From assembly GCF_018069865.1 (NCBI RefSeq), contig NZ_JAGQDG010000001.1:868001-932000 (forward strand): 64,000 nt of DNA, read 5' to 3'. This document shows positions 25,709 to 33,907 of this stretch, one piece after another. The translations under genes and the position numbers were made by a program. The notes beneath the pieces are model-generated. The model made no database searches. It was not told where the DNA came from and worked only from the letters and a program-made list of their open reading frames with translations. Origin of the DNA: Ideonella paludis. GTDB taxonomy: Bacteria; Pseudomonadota; Gammaproteobacteria; Burkholderiales; Burkholderiaceae_C. Position 1 is the stretch's first letter; every line of letters begins with the position of its first letter.

Positions 25709-26028
25709 AGCTGTTGGACGACGAGATCGGCCGCAAGCTGCAAGAGGCGCAGCAGAGCGGCGAGCTGGCCGGCGCCAAAGGCTATGGCCAGCCCCTGCAA
25801 CACAGCGAGGGCTGGGAGCAAACCCCCGATGAATGGCGCATGCCCTTCAAGATCTTGAAGGACGCGGGCGTGGTGCCGCACGAGGTGGAGATGATGCAAG
25901 AGCGCGCCCTGTTGCGGACCGCGCTCGACAACTTGCCTGCAGGCGCTGACCGCGACAAAGCCCAGAAGCGCTTGGCCGAGTTGGAGCAGGCGATAGCCTT
26001 GCGGCTTGAAGCGCTGCAGAGGAGATGA
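25696..26028 (+). CDS. DUF1992 (DnaJ-C28-like) domain protein
   Basis: A 110-residue protein of the DUF1992 family (the conserved domain of DnaJ homologue subfamily C member 28). Key segments are LDDEIGRKLQEAQQSGEL, MPFKILKDAGVVPHEVEMMQE, and a C-terminal coiled helix (KAQKRLAELEQAIALRLEALQ). The role is unknown. It overlaps the SRPBCC gene by 13 bp and ends 1 bp before the VOC gene start. Confidence 0.85.
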   Translation: MPRLELLDDEIGRKLQEAQQSGELAGAKGYGQPLQHSEGWEQTPDEWRMPFKILKDAGVVPHEVEMMQERALLRTALDNLPAGADRDKAQKRLAELEQAIALRLEALQRR

Positions 26029-26029
26029 C

Positions 26030-26410
26030 ATGGCGGCCGACCGACTCGATCACTTCTTCATCGAACCCTCCGACTTTGATGCCACTGTCGCCTTCTACCG
26101 CGATGGCCTAGGCTGGCTTGTGCGCTTTGAGTGGGGTGGTCAGGGCGCACCCCGGGGCGTGGCACTGAGCGGTGGCGAGGTTGGCGTCGTATTGGCCGAG
26201 CGGCACCCTGCGGAGGATCACTCCAAGAGCCATGGCATCAACGGCCATCGGCCCACGCTGCACTTCAAGGTGGCCGACTTAGACGCGCGCTATGCGGCGT
26301 TGCAAGCGCAGGGCCTGCCGCTGTTCGCGCCTGAAGCCACGCATTGGGGGACGCGTTGGTTTGTGGTGAAGGACCCGGACGGCAACTTGCTGGCGTTTGA
26401 ATCGGCCTGA
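26030..26410 (+). CDS. VOC-superfamily protein
   Basis: A 126-residue glyoxalase-fold protein: DHFFIEPSDFDATVAFYRDGLGW at the start and WFVVKDPDGNLLAFESA at the end, the typical paired beta-alpha-beta-beta-beta modules. The ATG at 26030 follows GAGGAGATGAC at the end of the preceding gene; a start 8 codons earlier is less likely. The substrate is unknown. It ends the run of overlapping small genes begun at 25271. Confidence 0.85.
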   Translation: MAADRLDHFFIEPSDFDATVAFYRDGLGWLVRFEWGGQGAPRGVALSGGEVGVVLAERHPAEDHSKSHGINGHRPTLHFKVADLDARYAALQAQGLPLFAPEATHWGTRWFVVKDPDGNLLAFESA

Positions 26411-26563
26411 TTCCATTGCTCCATCGCGCCACACACCGTGGCGGGCATGCTGTACCGCTTGTGCCACTCTGGCGAAATGGTGTGGGGGCTTGACGCGCAT
26501 CAAAGCTCGGCCCGCGTGGCGTTTTATGGTGAGGCCATCACATCGATGCCTAGGAGCTTCACC

Positions 26564-26953
26564 ATGAAAAAGACGCTGTCACTCACCGCCCTGGTTCTCA
26601 GCCTGGCCGCCTCAGCCTCGCAGGCTGCCCCTGCCAGCCCCAGCGAGGCGATCAAGATCGCCACCAACGCGGGCTGCATGACCTGCCACCACATTGAGCC
26701 CGGCGCCAAAGGCCCGGACGGCCTGGCCCCCATCGGCCCGGCGTGGCGCGATGTCTCGGCCAAGTACCAGGGCCAAAAAGACGCGCAGAAGACCTTGACC
26801 CACACCGTGCTGACGGGCTCCAACCCCTATGACAGCCATTGGAAGGGCAAGGTCAGCGGCTTGGCCATGCCGCCCAACAAGGTGGCCATCAGCGAAGCGG
26901 ACGCCAGCAAGGTGGTGGCGTGGATCATGTCGCTGGAAGCCAAGAAGAAGTAA
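26564..26953 (+). CDS. Periplasmic class I cytochrome c
   Basis: A 129-residue monohaem cytochrome c. The Sec signal is residues 1-21 (KKTLSLTALVLSLAASASQA), the haem motif is CMTCH (Cys38, Cys41, His42), and the distal methionine is in GLAMPPNK. It resembles the c551/c552 electron carriers. The ATG at 26564 follows TAGGAGCTTCACC. It is monocistronic and ends 37 bp before a strong intrinsic terminator. Confidence 0.92.
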   Translation: MKKTLSLTALVLSLAASASQAAPASPSEAIKIATNAGCMTCHHIEPGAKGPDGLAPIGPAWRDVSAKYQGQKDAQKTLTHTVLTGSNPYDSHWKGKVSGLAMPPNKVAISEADASKVVAWIMSLEAKKK

Positions 26954-26990
26954 ACGCCAGGGCGCGCGGGTGGCGCCCTAACGCGCTGCT

Positions 26991-27014
26991 GGGGCCTTGA
27001 CAGGCCCCTTTTTT
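26991..27014 (+). terminator. Intrinsic terminator of the cytochrome c gene; loop equals a -35 box
   Basis: The stem GGGGCC / GGCCCC encloses the 6-nt loop TTGACA and is followed by six T residues. It lies 38 bp after the cytochrome c stop. The loop is at the same time a perfect -35 hexamer for the promoter of the next operon. Confidence 0.85.
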
Positions 27015-27043
27015 GTGCCCACAATACAAACCAACTAGTAGGT
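26997..27043 (+). promoter_or_regulatory. Promoter and operator O1 upstream of the SDR-FAD-cupin operon
   Basis: The -35 TTGACA (26997-27002), a 17-bp spacer and the -10 CACAAT (27020-27025) are followed after 4 bp by the operator ACCAACTAGTAGGT (27030-27043), which would cover the transcription start. The same arrangement occurs at O3 and O5. The leader to the SDR start is about 145 bp and contains a second operator, O2. Confidence 0.72.
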
Positions 27044-27137
27044 TTATTGAATTCGAATCTGCAGTCGACACAGGTGCCTCCCCATTGGCAACGGGACATC
27101 CCCCCTGAGACGCTGCCGATTCGGCGTCCTGAAACAA

Positions 27138-27151
27138 ACCTATTGATAGGT
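27138..27151. promoter_or_regulatory. Operator O2, ACCTATTGATAGGT
   Basis: A 14-bp near-palindrome 23 bp upstream of the SDR start codon and about 108 bp centre-to-centre from O1. No good promoter hexamers flank it, so it may be an auxiliary site for looping or a roadblock in the leader. Confidence 0.7.
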
Positions 27152-27174
27152 ATTATTGCGAAGCAGTGTGAACC

Positions 27175-27843
27175 ATGAGTCAAGACAAAACCATCCTCAT
27201 CGCTGGCATGGCACCAGGGCTGGGCACCGCGCTGCAAGCCCGCTTCGAACAAGGCGGCTATTGCGTCGTCGGTGTGTCGCGGCAAGCACCGTCGCCATGG
27301 GCGGTCGACTTGACGGATGCGCTGGCGACACACGCCCTGTTCCAGCAGCTTGATGAGCGTTGCCCGCCGCTGGCAGGGGTGATCCACAACGCCATGCAGT
27401 TTCATCGCCAGGCGATGTTGGACACCACGCCCCAAACGCTGCAGTCGGTGTGGCAATCGATGGTGCTGACGGCCTTCAACACCGCGCAAGCGGCGATCCC
27501 TCGGCTGCAACGTGCGGGGGGCGGCAGCTTGATCTTCAGCGGTGCCTCGGGCAGCTTGCGGGCCGGTCCTCGATTTGCCGCATTCAGCTCGGCCAAGTTC
27601 GCGCTCAGAGGCTTGGCGCAAGCGTTGGCCCGAGAGCACAACCCGGACGGCATCCATGTGGCGCATGTGGTGATCGACGGCCTCATTCGCAGCAAAAAGA
27701 CCGAGCAGCGCTTCGCGCCCGGCCGAAGCGAGCCCTTGATCGAGCCCGATGCGCTGGCCGAGCAGTACTTCCAGCTGTTCCACCAGGCGCCAAGCGTCTG
27801 GAGCGACGAAGTGAATTTCCGCCCTGTGTTGACCTCCCACTGA
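27175..27843 (+). CDS. Short-chain dehydrogenase/reductase family protein with Phe at the catalytic Tyr position
   Basis: A 222-residue SDR. The N-terminal nucleotide-binding loop is GMAPGLG (residues 11-17) in place of TGxxxGIG, the N-(A/S)-G position reads IHNAMQ, and the catalytic region is FSGASGS then FSSAK. The usual active-site Tyr of YxxxK is Phe137, with Lys141 retained, so classical proton-relay chemistry is doubtful; I recall related SDRs with FxxxK. It is the first gene of the first operon of the ACCWAYTRRTAGGT regulon and is followed 11 bp later by an FAD oxidoreductase. Confidence 0.87.
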   Translation: MSQDKTILIAGMAPGLGTALQARFEQGGYCVVGVSRQAPSPWAVDLTDALATHALFQQLDERCPPLAGVIHNAMQFHRQAMLDTTPQTLQSVWQSMVLTAFNTAQAAIPRLQRAGGGSLIFSGASGSLRAGPRFAAFSSAKFALRGLAQALAREHNPDGIHVAHVVIDGLIRSKKTEQRFAPGRSEPLIEPDALAEQYFQLFHQAPSVWSDEVNFRPVLTSH

Positions 27844-27854
27844 AGGAGCGTGGT

Positions 27855-28982
27855 ATGTCTCTCCCTATCGTCATCATTGGTGCAGGCCTGAGTGGCCTGT
27901 ATGCCAGCACCTTGCTCAACCGTGCCGGCCACAGATCCGTCTTGGTCGAAGCTCGCCCACGCGCAGGGGGGCGCATCTTGAGCCACGTCGAAGCCGAGCA
28001 TGCCCAGCGCCTGGACCTTGGCCCAACTTGGTTTTGGCCGGGCATGAACCCGCGCATGCAAGCGCTGGTGGATGCGTTGGGGCTGGCCCACTACCCGCAG
28101 CACACCCAGGGTGCCATGACCCTGGAGGCGCCCGACGGCAAGGTTCTACATCGCCCGGTGACCTGGGAGCAATCTCCGCCCTCACACCGCCTGGTGGGTG
28201 GCATGCAATCGCTGACCGATGCATTGCAAGCCCGGCTGGGTGATCAGACGCACCTGATGCTCAACACCACACTGCTGTCCATGAAGCTCAGGCCCAACGG
28301 CGTGGAACTCGCGTTGCAGGACGGTGGCGGTCGTTGGACGCAATTGGCCACCCAGGTCATCGTGACCATTCCACCGCGCTTGATGGCCCAAGACATCGCG
28401 TTGACGCCGGCGTGGCCCAGCGAGACGCTTGCCGACATGACCGCGACGCCGACATGGATGGCGGGCCAGGCCAAGTTCGTCGCCGCCTACGCGCGACCCT
28501 TTTGGCGAGAGCAGGGTCAATCGGGCTCTGCCGTCAGCCACCGTGGCCCGCTTTCCGAGGTGCACGACGCCAGTGATGCGACCGGTGCCCACGCAGCCTT
28601 GTTTGGCTTTGTTGGCGCCACGCCCGACTATCGCCGTGGCATCGGCGTTGACGAACTGCGGCGGCTGAGCGTGCTCCAGCTGACCCGCCTCTTCGGTGAG
28701 GCCGCAGCCACGCCGCTGTGGACCCAGGTCCAAGACTGGGCCTGGGAGCCGCACACCGCAGCCCAGCAAGACCAGCGGCCTTTGGCCTATCACCCGGCTT
28801 ACCGAGACCCAGAGGTGCCTGAGGCTTGGCGGAAAAGCGTCTGGTTGGCCGGTACCGAGCGTTCCGCCCTGTTTGGCGGCTACCTGGAAGGGGCCTTGGA
28901 GGCTGCCGAAGCGGCCGTCGAAGGTGTGCTGCAGAACCTCTCCAGCACGTTCTCGCCACGCCCTCAGCAGCCGCTGGCATAG
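27855..28982 (+). CDS. FAD-dependent amine oxidase-family oxidoreductase
   Basis: A 375-residue flavoprotein of the monoamine oxidase / NAD(P)-binding Rossmann family. The FAD-binding motif IIGAGLSGLYAS is at residues 7-18, followed by VLVEARPRAGGRI; the C-terminal flavin motif is GTERSALFGGYLEGALEAAEAA. It lacks the cysteine used for covalent flavin in mammalian MAO. It would oxidise a small amine or related compound. The ATG at 27855 follows GAAGGAGCGTGGT. It is the second gene of the operon, between the SDR and the bicupin. Confidence 0.9.
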   Translation: MSLPIVIIGAGLSGLYASTLLNRAGHRSVLVEARPRAGGRILSHVEAEHAQRLDLGPTWFWPGMNPRMQALVDALGLAHYPQHTQGAMTLEAPDGKVLHRPVTWEQSPPSHRLVGGMQSLTDALQARLGDQTHLMLNTTLLSMKLRPNGVELALQDGGGRWTQLATQVIVTIPPRLMAQDIALTPAWPSETLADMTATPTWMAGQAKFVAAYARPFWREQGQSGSAVSHRGPLSEVHDASDATGAHAALFGFVGATPDYRRGIGVDELRRLSVLQLTRLFGEAAATPLWTQVQDWAWEPHTAAQQDQRPLAYHPAYRDPEVPEAWRKSVWLAGTERSALFGGYLEGALEAAEAAVEGVLQNLSSTFSPRPQQPLA

Positions 28983-28990
28983 GAGAGATC

Positions 28991-29677
28991 ATGAGGATTA
29001 ACGCAGATTTTGAGCAGCGCGCTGCGGTGCATGCCGCACAGGCCGCCTGGCTGCCTTCACCGATGGCTGGGGTGTCCCGACGCATGCTGCATCGCGAGGG
29101 CGAGGAAAAGGCTCGCGCCACCACCATCGTTCGCTATGAGGCCGGCAGCCACTTCAAGGGGCATTCGCACCCTGGGGGCGAAGAGTTTCTGGTGCTCGAA
29201 GGCACGTTTCAGGATGAGTACGGTGACTACCCTGCGGGCACCTATGTGCGCAACCCGCCGGGCAGCTTTCACACGCCCAGGTCCGATGAGGGCTGCACCC
29301 TCTTCGTCAAGCTCTGGCAATTCGATCCACACGACAGAACGCCGACTCAGGTCAACACGGAAAAGCTGGCGCGTGTGCCCGATGCGCGTCGGCCCGGTGT
29401 TGCGGTCTCGCCCTTGTTCAGGGATCGGCGAGAAGATGTGCGCATGGAAGTCTGGGCGGCTCACACCCTGATCCACCTGGATCTTCCCTTGGGCGGGGAG
29501 TTCCTCGTCCTCGAAGGAGGCTTCTCGGAGGGCTCGGAGATCTTCACGCCCCAGTCGTGGCTGAGGCTGCCCCGCGCCAGTGCGCTGACGGTTCGCACGG
29601 GCTCGCGCGGCACCAAGCTGTGGGTCAAGCTGGGCCAAGTGCTCGATGGGCCCGTCAACATCGAGGCTGGGCTGTGA
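28991..29677 (+). CDS. Bicupin, ChrR-like cupin domain protein
   Basis: A 228-residue protein with two cupin domains. The first has a full metal site: His58, His60, Glu64 (GHSHPGGEEFLVLEG) and His94 (GSFHTP). The second (about 130-220) repeats the fold (GGEFLVLEGGFSEGSEIFTPQSWLRLP) but lacks the histidines, so it is degenerate. The family is the ChrR-type cupin found in anti-sigma factors that respond to singlet oxygen and organic peroxides, but no zinc-binding anti-sigma domain is present. It may be a small dioxygenase or a sensor. It starts 8 bp after the FAD gene with an AGGAGAGATC ribosome-binding site. Confidence 0.85.
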   Translation: MRINADFEQRAAVHAAQAAWLPSPMAGVSRRMLHREGEEKARATTIVRYEAGSHFKGHSHPGGEEFLVLEGTFQDEYGDYPAGTYVRNPPGSFHTPRSDEGCTLFVKLWQFDPHDRTPTQVNTEKLARVPDARRPGVAVSPLFRDRREDVRMEVWAAHTLIHLDLPLGGEFLVLEGGFSEGSEIFTPQSWLRLPRASALTVRTGSRGTKLWVKLGQVLDGPVNIEAGL

Positions 29678-29737
29678 CATCGTGCCGCGCGGCGCACAGG
29701 GACTGTCCGTTGGTTTTGAAAAAAGACTTCGAATGAC

Positions 29738-29784
29738 TTGACAAGCACAAAAGCTGCGCTCAAAATACCTACCAAGTGATAGGT
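29738..29784 (+). promoter_or_regulatory. Promoter and operator O3 upstream of the PfpI-EF-G operon
   Basis: The -35 TTGACA (29738-29743), a 17-bp spacer and the -10 CAAAAT (29761-29766) are followed after 4 bp by the operator ACCAAGTGATAGGT (29771-29784). Geometry is the same as at O1. Confidence 0.75.
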
Positions 29785-29848
29785 CGAATGCCTGGGCTCT
29801 AACGGCAACATTTCAATGCTGTGACCAGGCTTGTTTCGGCCTTTGTTT

Positions 29849-29877
29849 TTGACTTCATCACCTACCTATTAGTAGGT
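29849..29877 (+). promoter_or_regulatory. Second promoter region with operator O4
   Basis: The operator ACCTATTAGTAGGT (29864-29877) lies about 93 bp (centre to centre) downstream of O3 and 78 bp before the PfpI start codon. A -35-like TTGACT (29849-29854) precedes it, with a weak -10 overlapping the operator's right half, so it may mark a second, tightly repressed promoter. Confidence 0.65.
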
Positions 29878-29955
29878 TGCAAATGATTCAACGGCGCCAC
29901 CGGTGATGCACGGTGGGCAACGCCTCTCAACGCATCGACTCGAAAGGACATTGAA

Positions 29956-30660
29956 ATGACTCCCACTGGCAACAAGCAAAAACGCGTTCTCTTGGTCATG
30001 TCGTCGGTTGACGAGATGGGCCTGAGCGGCAAGCAGACTGGCACGTGGTTCCACGAACTGGCGGCCCCCTATTACATCTTGACGGAAGCTGGCTATGAAG
30101 TCGTCTTCGCCTCACCCGAGGGCGGTGAAGCCCCGATCGACTTGCTCAGCCTGAAGGTGCCCTTCACCACCGAGTACACCGACCGCTTCTTGAAGGACCC
30201 GGTGGCGCTGTTTGCCGCCAAGCACACCCGCAAGCTGCGCAACATCGACGTCGAGACCTACGACGCCGTGTTCTTCCCTGGTGGCTACGGCCTGCTGTGG
30301 GACTTGGCCTCGGACTCCTTTGCCATCAAGCTGATTCGCGACTTCCATGCCGCCAACCGCCCGATCGCCATGGTCTGCCACGCACCGGCCATCCTGCGCG
30401 ATGTGAAGAAGGCCAATGGTGAGTACCTGGTCAAGGGTGTCAGCCTAACGGGCTTCAAGAACGACGAGGACACCGAGATCGAACTGCTGCACCACCTGCT
30501 GTTCTCGCTGGAAGACGAGCTCAAGGGCCGTGGTGCCAAGTACGTCAGCAAGGCGAACTGGGAAGCCAACGTCATCGTCGATGGCCCCTTGATGACCGGC
30601 CAGAGCCCCGCGTCTGCCGCCCCCTTGGCTCAAGCCTTGGCTGAGCGCCTGAAGGCCTGA
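29956..30660 (+). CDS. DJ-1/PfpI (Hsp31-like) family protein
   Basis: A 234-residue class I glutamine-amidotransferase-like protein. The nucleophile elbow is AMVCHAPAIL with Cys141-His142, and the conserved glutamate is probably Glu34 (WFHELAAPYYIL). Length and motifs fit the Hsp31-like / ThiJ-PfpI group, whose members detoxify methylglyoxal (glyoxalase III activity) or act as stress chaperones. The ATG follows GAAAGGACATTGAA. It is the first gene of the second regulated operon and precedes a cysteine-free EF-G, supporting a role in carbonyl or redox stress. Confidence 0.9.
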   Translation: MTPTGNKQKRVLLVMSSVDEMGLSGKQTGTWFHELAAPYYILTEAGYEVVFASPEGGEAPIDLLSLKVPFTTEYTDRFLKDPVALFAAKHTRKLRNIDVETYDAVFFPGGYGLLWDLASDSFAIKLIRDFHAANRPIAMVCHAPAILRDVKKANGEYLVKGVSLTGFKNDEDTEIELLHHLLFSLEDELKGRGAKYVSKANWEANVIVDGPLMTGQSPASAAPLAQALAERLKA

Positions 30661-30744
30661 TCGGCCGGCCCCGCCACCGGCGGCCCCAACCGGGCTGCGG
30701 GCGGCGGGGACTCCCCAACACCTTGACCCTGCTTGGAGACCTGC
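30661..30744. other. GC-rich spacer with extended hairpin between PfpI and EF-G genes
   Basis: CCCCGCC (30669-30675) can pair with GGCGGGG (30703-30709), enclosing an inner CCGG...CCGG stem. There is no T-run, so it is unlikely to be a full terminator; it could tune relative expression of the two genes. Confidence 0.4.
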
Positions 30745-32850
30745 ATGTCCCGCCCCACCCCGCTTGAGCGCACCCGCAACTTTGGCATCTCGGCGCACAT
30801 TGACGCTGGCAAGACCACGCTCACCGAGCGCATCTTGTTTTACACCGGCGTGAACCACAAGCTGGGCGAGGTGCACGACGGCGCCGCCACCATGGACTGG
30901 ATGCCCCAGGAGCAGGAGCGCGGGATCACCATCACCTCCGCAGCCACCACCACCACTTGGCGCGGCATGGACCTGTCGCAGCCCATTCACCAGTTCAACA
31001 TCATCGACACGCCCGGCCACGTGGACTTCACCATCGAGGTGGAGCGCTCCATGCGTGTGCTGGACGGCGCGGTCATGGTCTATGACGCGGTGGGTGGTGT
31101 GCAGCCGCAGTCTGAAACCGTGTGGCGCCAGGCTGAAAAATACAAAGTCCCTCGCATCGCCTTCGTCAACAAGATGGATCGCGTGGGCGCCGACTTCTTT
31201 CGGGTGCGCCAGATGATGGTCGAGCGCCTGAAGGCCAACCCCGTGCCGCTGGTACTGCCGCTAGGCGCCGAAGACAACTTTCAGGGCGTGATCGACCTGG
31301 TGCGCATGAAGGCCCTCTATTGGGACGATGCCGACCAAGGCAGCCGCGTGCGCGAAGAGGAGGTTCCTGCGGCGGCCCTCGAGGCCGCCCTGCTGTGGCG
31401 CGAACACCTGGTGGAGGCAGCGGCTGAGGCGAGCGATGCGCTGATGCACCGCTTCTTGGACAGTGGCGCCCTGAGCGAGGACGAGATCCGCCAGGGTCTG
31501 CGAGCCCGCACCCTGGCGGGTGAGGTGCAGCCGCTCCTGGCCGGATCGGCCTTCAAAAACAAAGGCGTGCAGCGCCTGCTCGATGCGGTCATCGAGTTTC
31601 TGCCCTCGCCGCTGGACATTGGCGCGGTGCAGGGCTTGGACGAGCAGGCGCAGCCGAGTGCTCGACGCCCTGACGACGCCGAGCCCCTGGCGGCCTTGGC
31701 CTTCAAGCTCATGAGCGACCCCTATGTGGGCCAGCTCAGCTTTGTGCGCGTCTATGCCGGCGTGCTGCGCCAGGGCGACACGGTCTTGAACCCGCGCACC
31801 GGCCGGCGCGAGCGTGTGGGCCGCTTGGTGCGCATGCATGCCAACCAACGCGAAGACATCACTGCGCTGTATGCCGGTGACATCGCAGCCGTGGTGGGCC
31901 TCAAAGAAGTGGCCACCGGGGACACGCTCAGCGACCCCAGCCGCCCCATTCTTCTGGAGCAAATCCAGGTGCCCGACCCCGTCATCTCTCAGGCCGTGGA
32001 GCCCAAGAGCCGTGCAGACCAAGAGAAGCTGGGCATGGCGCTGGCCCGCTTGGCGGCGGAAGACCCGTCGCTGCGGGTGCGCACTGATGCGGAGTCAGGC
32101 CAAACCTTGATCGCAGGCATGGGCGAGCTGCACCTTGAGATTGTGATGGACCGGCTGAGCCGTGAGTTCGGCGTGGAGGCTCGCGTTGGCGCCCCCCAGG
32201 TGGCCTATCGAGAAACCATCCGCCACACTGCCAAGGATGTGGAGGGCCGCTTTGTGCGGCAGTCGGGCGGCAAAGGCCAATACGGCCATGTCGTGCTGAC
32301 CGTGGAGCCCCTGCCGCCGGGCAGCGGCGTGACCTTTGTCGACGCGAGCAAGGGCGGTGTGGTGCCCCGCGAATTCATCCCGGCCGTTGAAAAGGGCGTG
32401 CGCGAAGCCTTGCCTCAAGGCGTGTTGGCGGGTTACCCCGTCGTGGACGTGAAGGTCACCCTGACCTTTGGCTCCTCTCACGAGGTGGACTCCAGCGAGC
32501 AAGCCTTCAAGATGGCGGCAGCCCTGGGCCTCAAAGAAGCCCTGCGGCGAGCAGACCCGGTGCTGCTGGAGCCGCGCATGGCGGTGGAGGTGGAGACCCC
32601 CGAAGACTACGCGGGCGCGGTGATGGGCGACCTGGCGCGTCGGCGTGGCCAGGTGCAGGGCTTGGACGAGCAAGCCGCGGGCCTGGGCAAGCTGATTCGC
32701 GCGGAGGTGCCGCTGTCGGAAATGTTTGGCTATGCCACCACGCTGCGTTCGCTCACGCAGGGCCGTGCCAGCTATGCCATGAGCTTCGACCACTACGCGG
32801 CTGTGCCCTCGGGGGTGGCCCAGGCGGTGCACACCGCTGCGCTGCACTGA
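30745..32850 (+). CDS. fusA2: Elongation factor G paralogue, entirely lacking cysteine
   Basis: A 701-residue translational GTPase, full EF-G length. G1 is AHIDAGKT (17-24), the switch I region is [15 protein letters not shown]3 is DTPGHVDF and G4 is NKMD; domains II to V follow ([22 protein letters not shown]). It lacks any cysteine: at the positions I recall as E. coli Cys114, Cys266 and Cys398, it has Asp114 (VYDAVGG), Ala264 (AGSAFKNKG) and Ser394 (GDTLSDP). Start ATG at 30745 follows TTGGAGACC. It is not in a str operon but downstream of a PfpI gene within a TetR-controlled operon, so it is a secondary, stress-linked EF-G; EF-G activity itself is inferred from intact motifs. Confidence 0.93.
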   Translation: MSRPTPLERTRNFGISAHIDAGKTTLTERILFYTGVNHKLGEVHDGAATMDWMPQEQERGITITSAATTTTWRGMDLSQPIHQFNIIDTPGHVDFTIEVERSMRVLDGAVMVYDAVGGVQPQSETVWRQAEKYKVPRIAFVNKMDRVGADFFRVRQMMVERLKANPVPLVLPLGAEDNFQGVIDLVRMKALYWDDADQGSRVREEEVPAAALEAALLWREHLVEAAAEASDALMHRFLDSGALSEDEIRQGLRARTLAGEVQPLLAGSAFKNKGVQRLLDAVIEFLPSPLDIGAVQGLDEQAQPSARRPDDAEPLAALAFKLMSDPYVGQLSFVRVYAGVLRQGDTVLNPRTGRRERVGRLVRMHANQREDITALYAGDIAAVVGLKEVATGDTLSDPSRPILLEQIQVPDPVISQAVEPKSRADQEKLGMALARLAAEDPSLRVRTDAESGQTLIAGMGELHLEIVMDRLSREFGVEARVGAPQVAYRETIRHTAKDVEGRFVRQSGGKGQYGHVVLTVEPLPPGSGVTFVDASKGGVVPREFIPAVEKGVREALPQGVLAGYPVVDVKVTLTFGSSHEVDSSEQAFKMAAALGLKEALRRADPVLLEPRMAVEVETPEDYAGAVMGDLARRRGQVQGLDEQAAGLGKLIRAEVPLSEMFGYATTLRSLTQGRASYAMSFDHYAAVPSGVAQAVHTAALH

Positions 32851-32873
32851 GGCCGAGCCCGGAGGTCCGCACC

Positions 32874-33869
32874 ATGACATCGCGCATCACTCGACACATT
32901 CCGCTGTCCTTCTTCAGCATGGCCGTGGGCACCTTGGCCTTCTCGCAGGCTTGGCAAGCCGCGTCAACGGTCTGGCCCATGCCGCCGTGGATCCCTCAGG
33001 CGGCCACCCTCATCGGTCTGGCGCTGTGGGCCGTCCTGGGGCTGGCCTACCTGCGCAAGTGGTGGCATCAGCCTCTGGCCGCCCAAGAGGAGCTGCACCA
33101 CCCCACCCAGTCCGCGATGGCGGCCTTGGTGCCCGTCTCCACGCTGCTGGCGGCGATGTCGCTCCAGCCTTGGTGGTTCGAGCTGGCGCACGCCCTGTGG
33201 CTGCTGGGCCTGGGTGCACAACTGTGGCTGGGTGTCTGGCTGGGGGGCCGTTTGTGGCAAGGCGGGAGAGCTGCCAGCCCCACCACGGCCGCGCTTTACC
33301 TACCGGCCGTCGCCCAGAACTTTGTCGCTGCCACGGCCTCGGCCAGCTTTGGCCACGCCGCACTCGCGGCACTGTTCTTCGGTGCGGGGGTGTTCTCGTG
33401 GCTGGCGCTGGAGTCGGTGATCCTGCATCGCACCATGCACCAGCCTGCGCTGGACAAAGCCTTGCGCCCCTTGCAGGGCATCCAAGCCGCGCCGGCTGCC
33501 GTGGGCGGGGTGAGCTACCTGGCCTTGACGGCGGGCCCGCCAGACCTGCTGGCTCAGATGCTCTTCGGATATGCCCTCTATCAAGCCGGGCTGGCGCTGC
33601 GTCAGCTGCCATGGACCGCCCAGTCCGGGCTGACGCCGGCCTACTGGGCCTTCAGCTTCGGCGTGATGGCCCTGGCCACGATGAGCATGAGCTTTCTCGC
33701 GCGGGCTCCCCAAGAGCCCGTCTGGCAAGCCCTGGCCCCGCTGCTGTTTGCGGCGGCCAACCTCAGTTGGATGGCCCTGGTGGCCCTCACGGTGACCCTG
33801 CTGCGGCAGGGGCGCCTGTGGCCCACCACCGGCCCCCTCAGCACCGAGCAGTGGGTTGGCTCTCGGTGA
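32874..33869 (+). CDS. TDT-family transporter (TehA/SLAC1-like)
   Basis: A 331-residue inner-membrane protein with about ten hydrophobic segments. The N-terminus HIPLSFFSMAVGTLAFSQAW is characteristic of TehA-type tellurite-resistance/dicarboxylate transporters, relatives of SLAC1 anion channels. It would export anions or weak acids; tellurite itself is only one possibility. The ATG follows CCGGAGGTCCGCACC, 23 bp after the EF-G stop, so it is co-transcribed with it. Confidence 0.87.
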   Translation: MTSRITRHIPLSFFSMAVGTLAFSQAWQAASTVWPMPPWIPQAATLIGLALWAVLGLAYLRKWWHQPLAAQEELHHPTQSAMAALVPVSTLLAAMSLQPWWFELAHALWLLGLGAQLWLGVWLGGRLWQGGRAASPTTAALYLPAVAQNFVAATASASFGHAALAALFFGAGVFSWLALESVILHRTMHQPALDKALRPLQGIQAAPAAVGGVSYLALTAGPPDLLAQMLFGYALYQAGLALRQLPWTAQSGLTPAYWAFSFGVMALATMSMSFLARAPQEPVWQALAPLLFAAANLSWMALVALTVTLLRQGRLWPTTGPLSTEQWVGSR

Positions 33870-33907
33870 CTACCTGGCCTCAACCATTTCACACTTAGGA
33901 GAAACAC

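Noticed and set aside
27049-27069. Cluster of restriction-site-like palindromes (GAATTC, CTGCAG, GTCGAC) resembling a cloning polylinker
   Set aside because: Three 6-bp palindromes in about 20 bp is unusual in GC-rich DNA, but the flanking promoter and both operators are coherent with the rest of the locus and there is no vector sequence, so chance is the simpler explanation.
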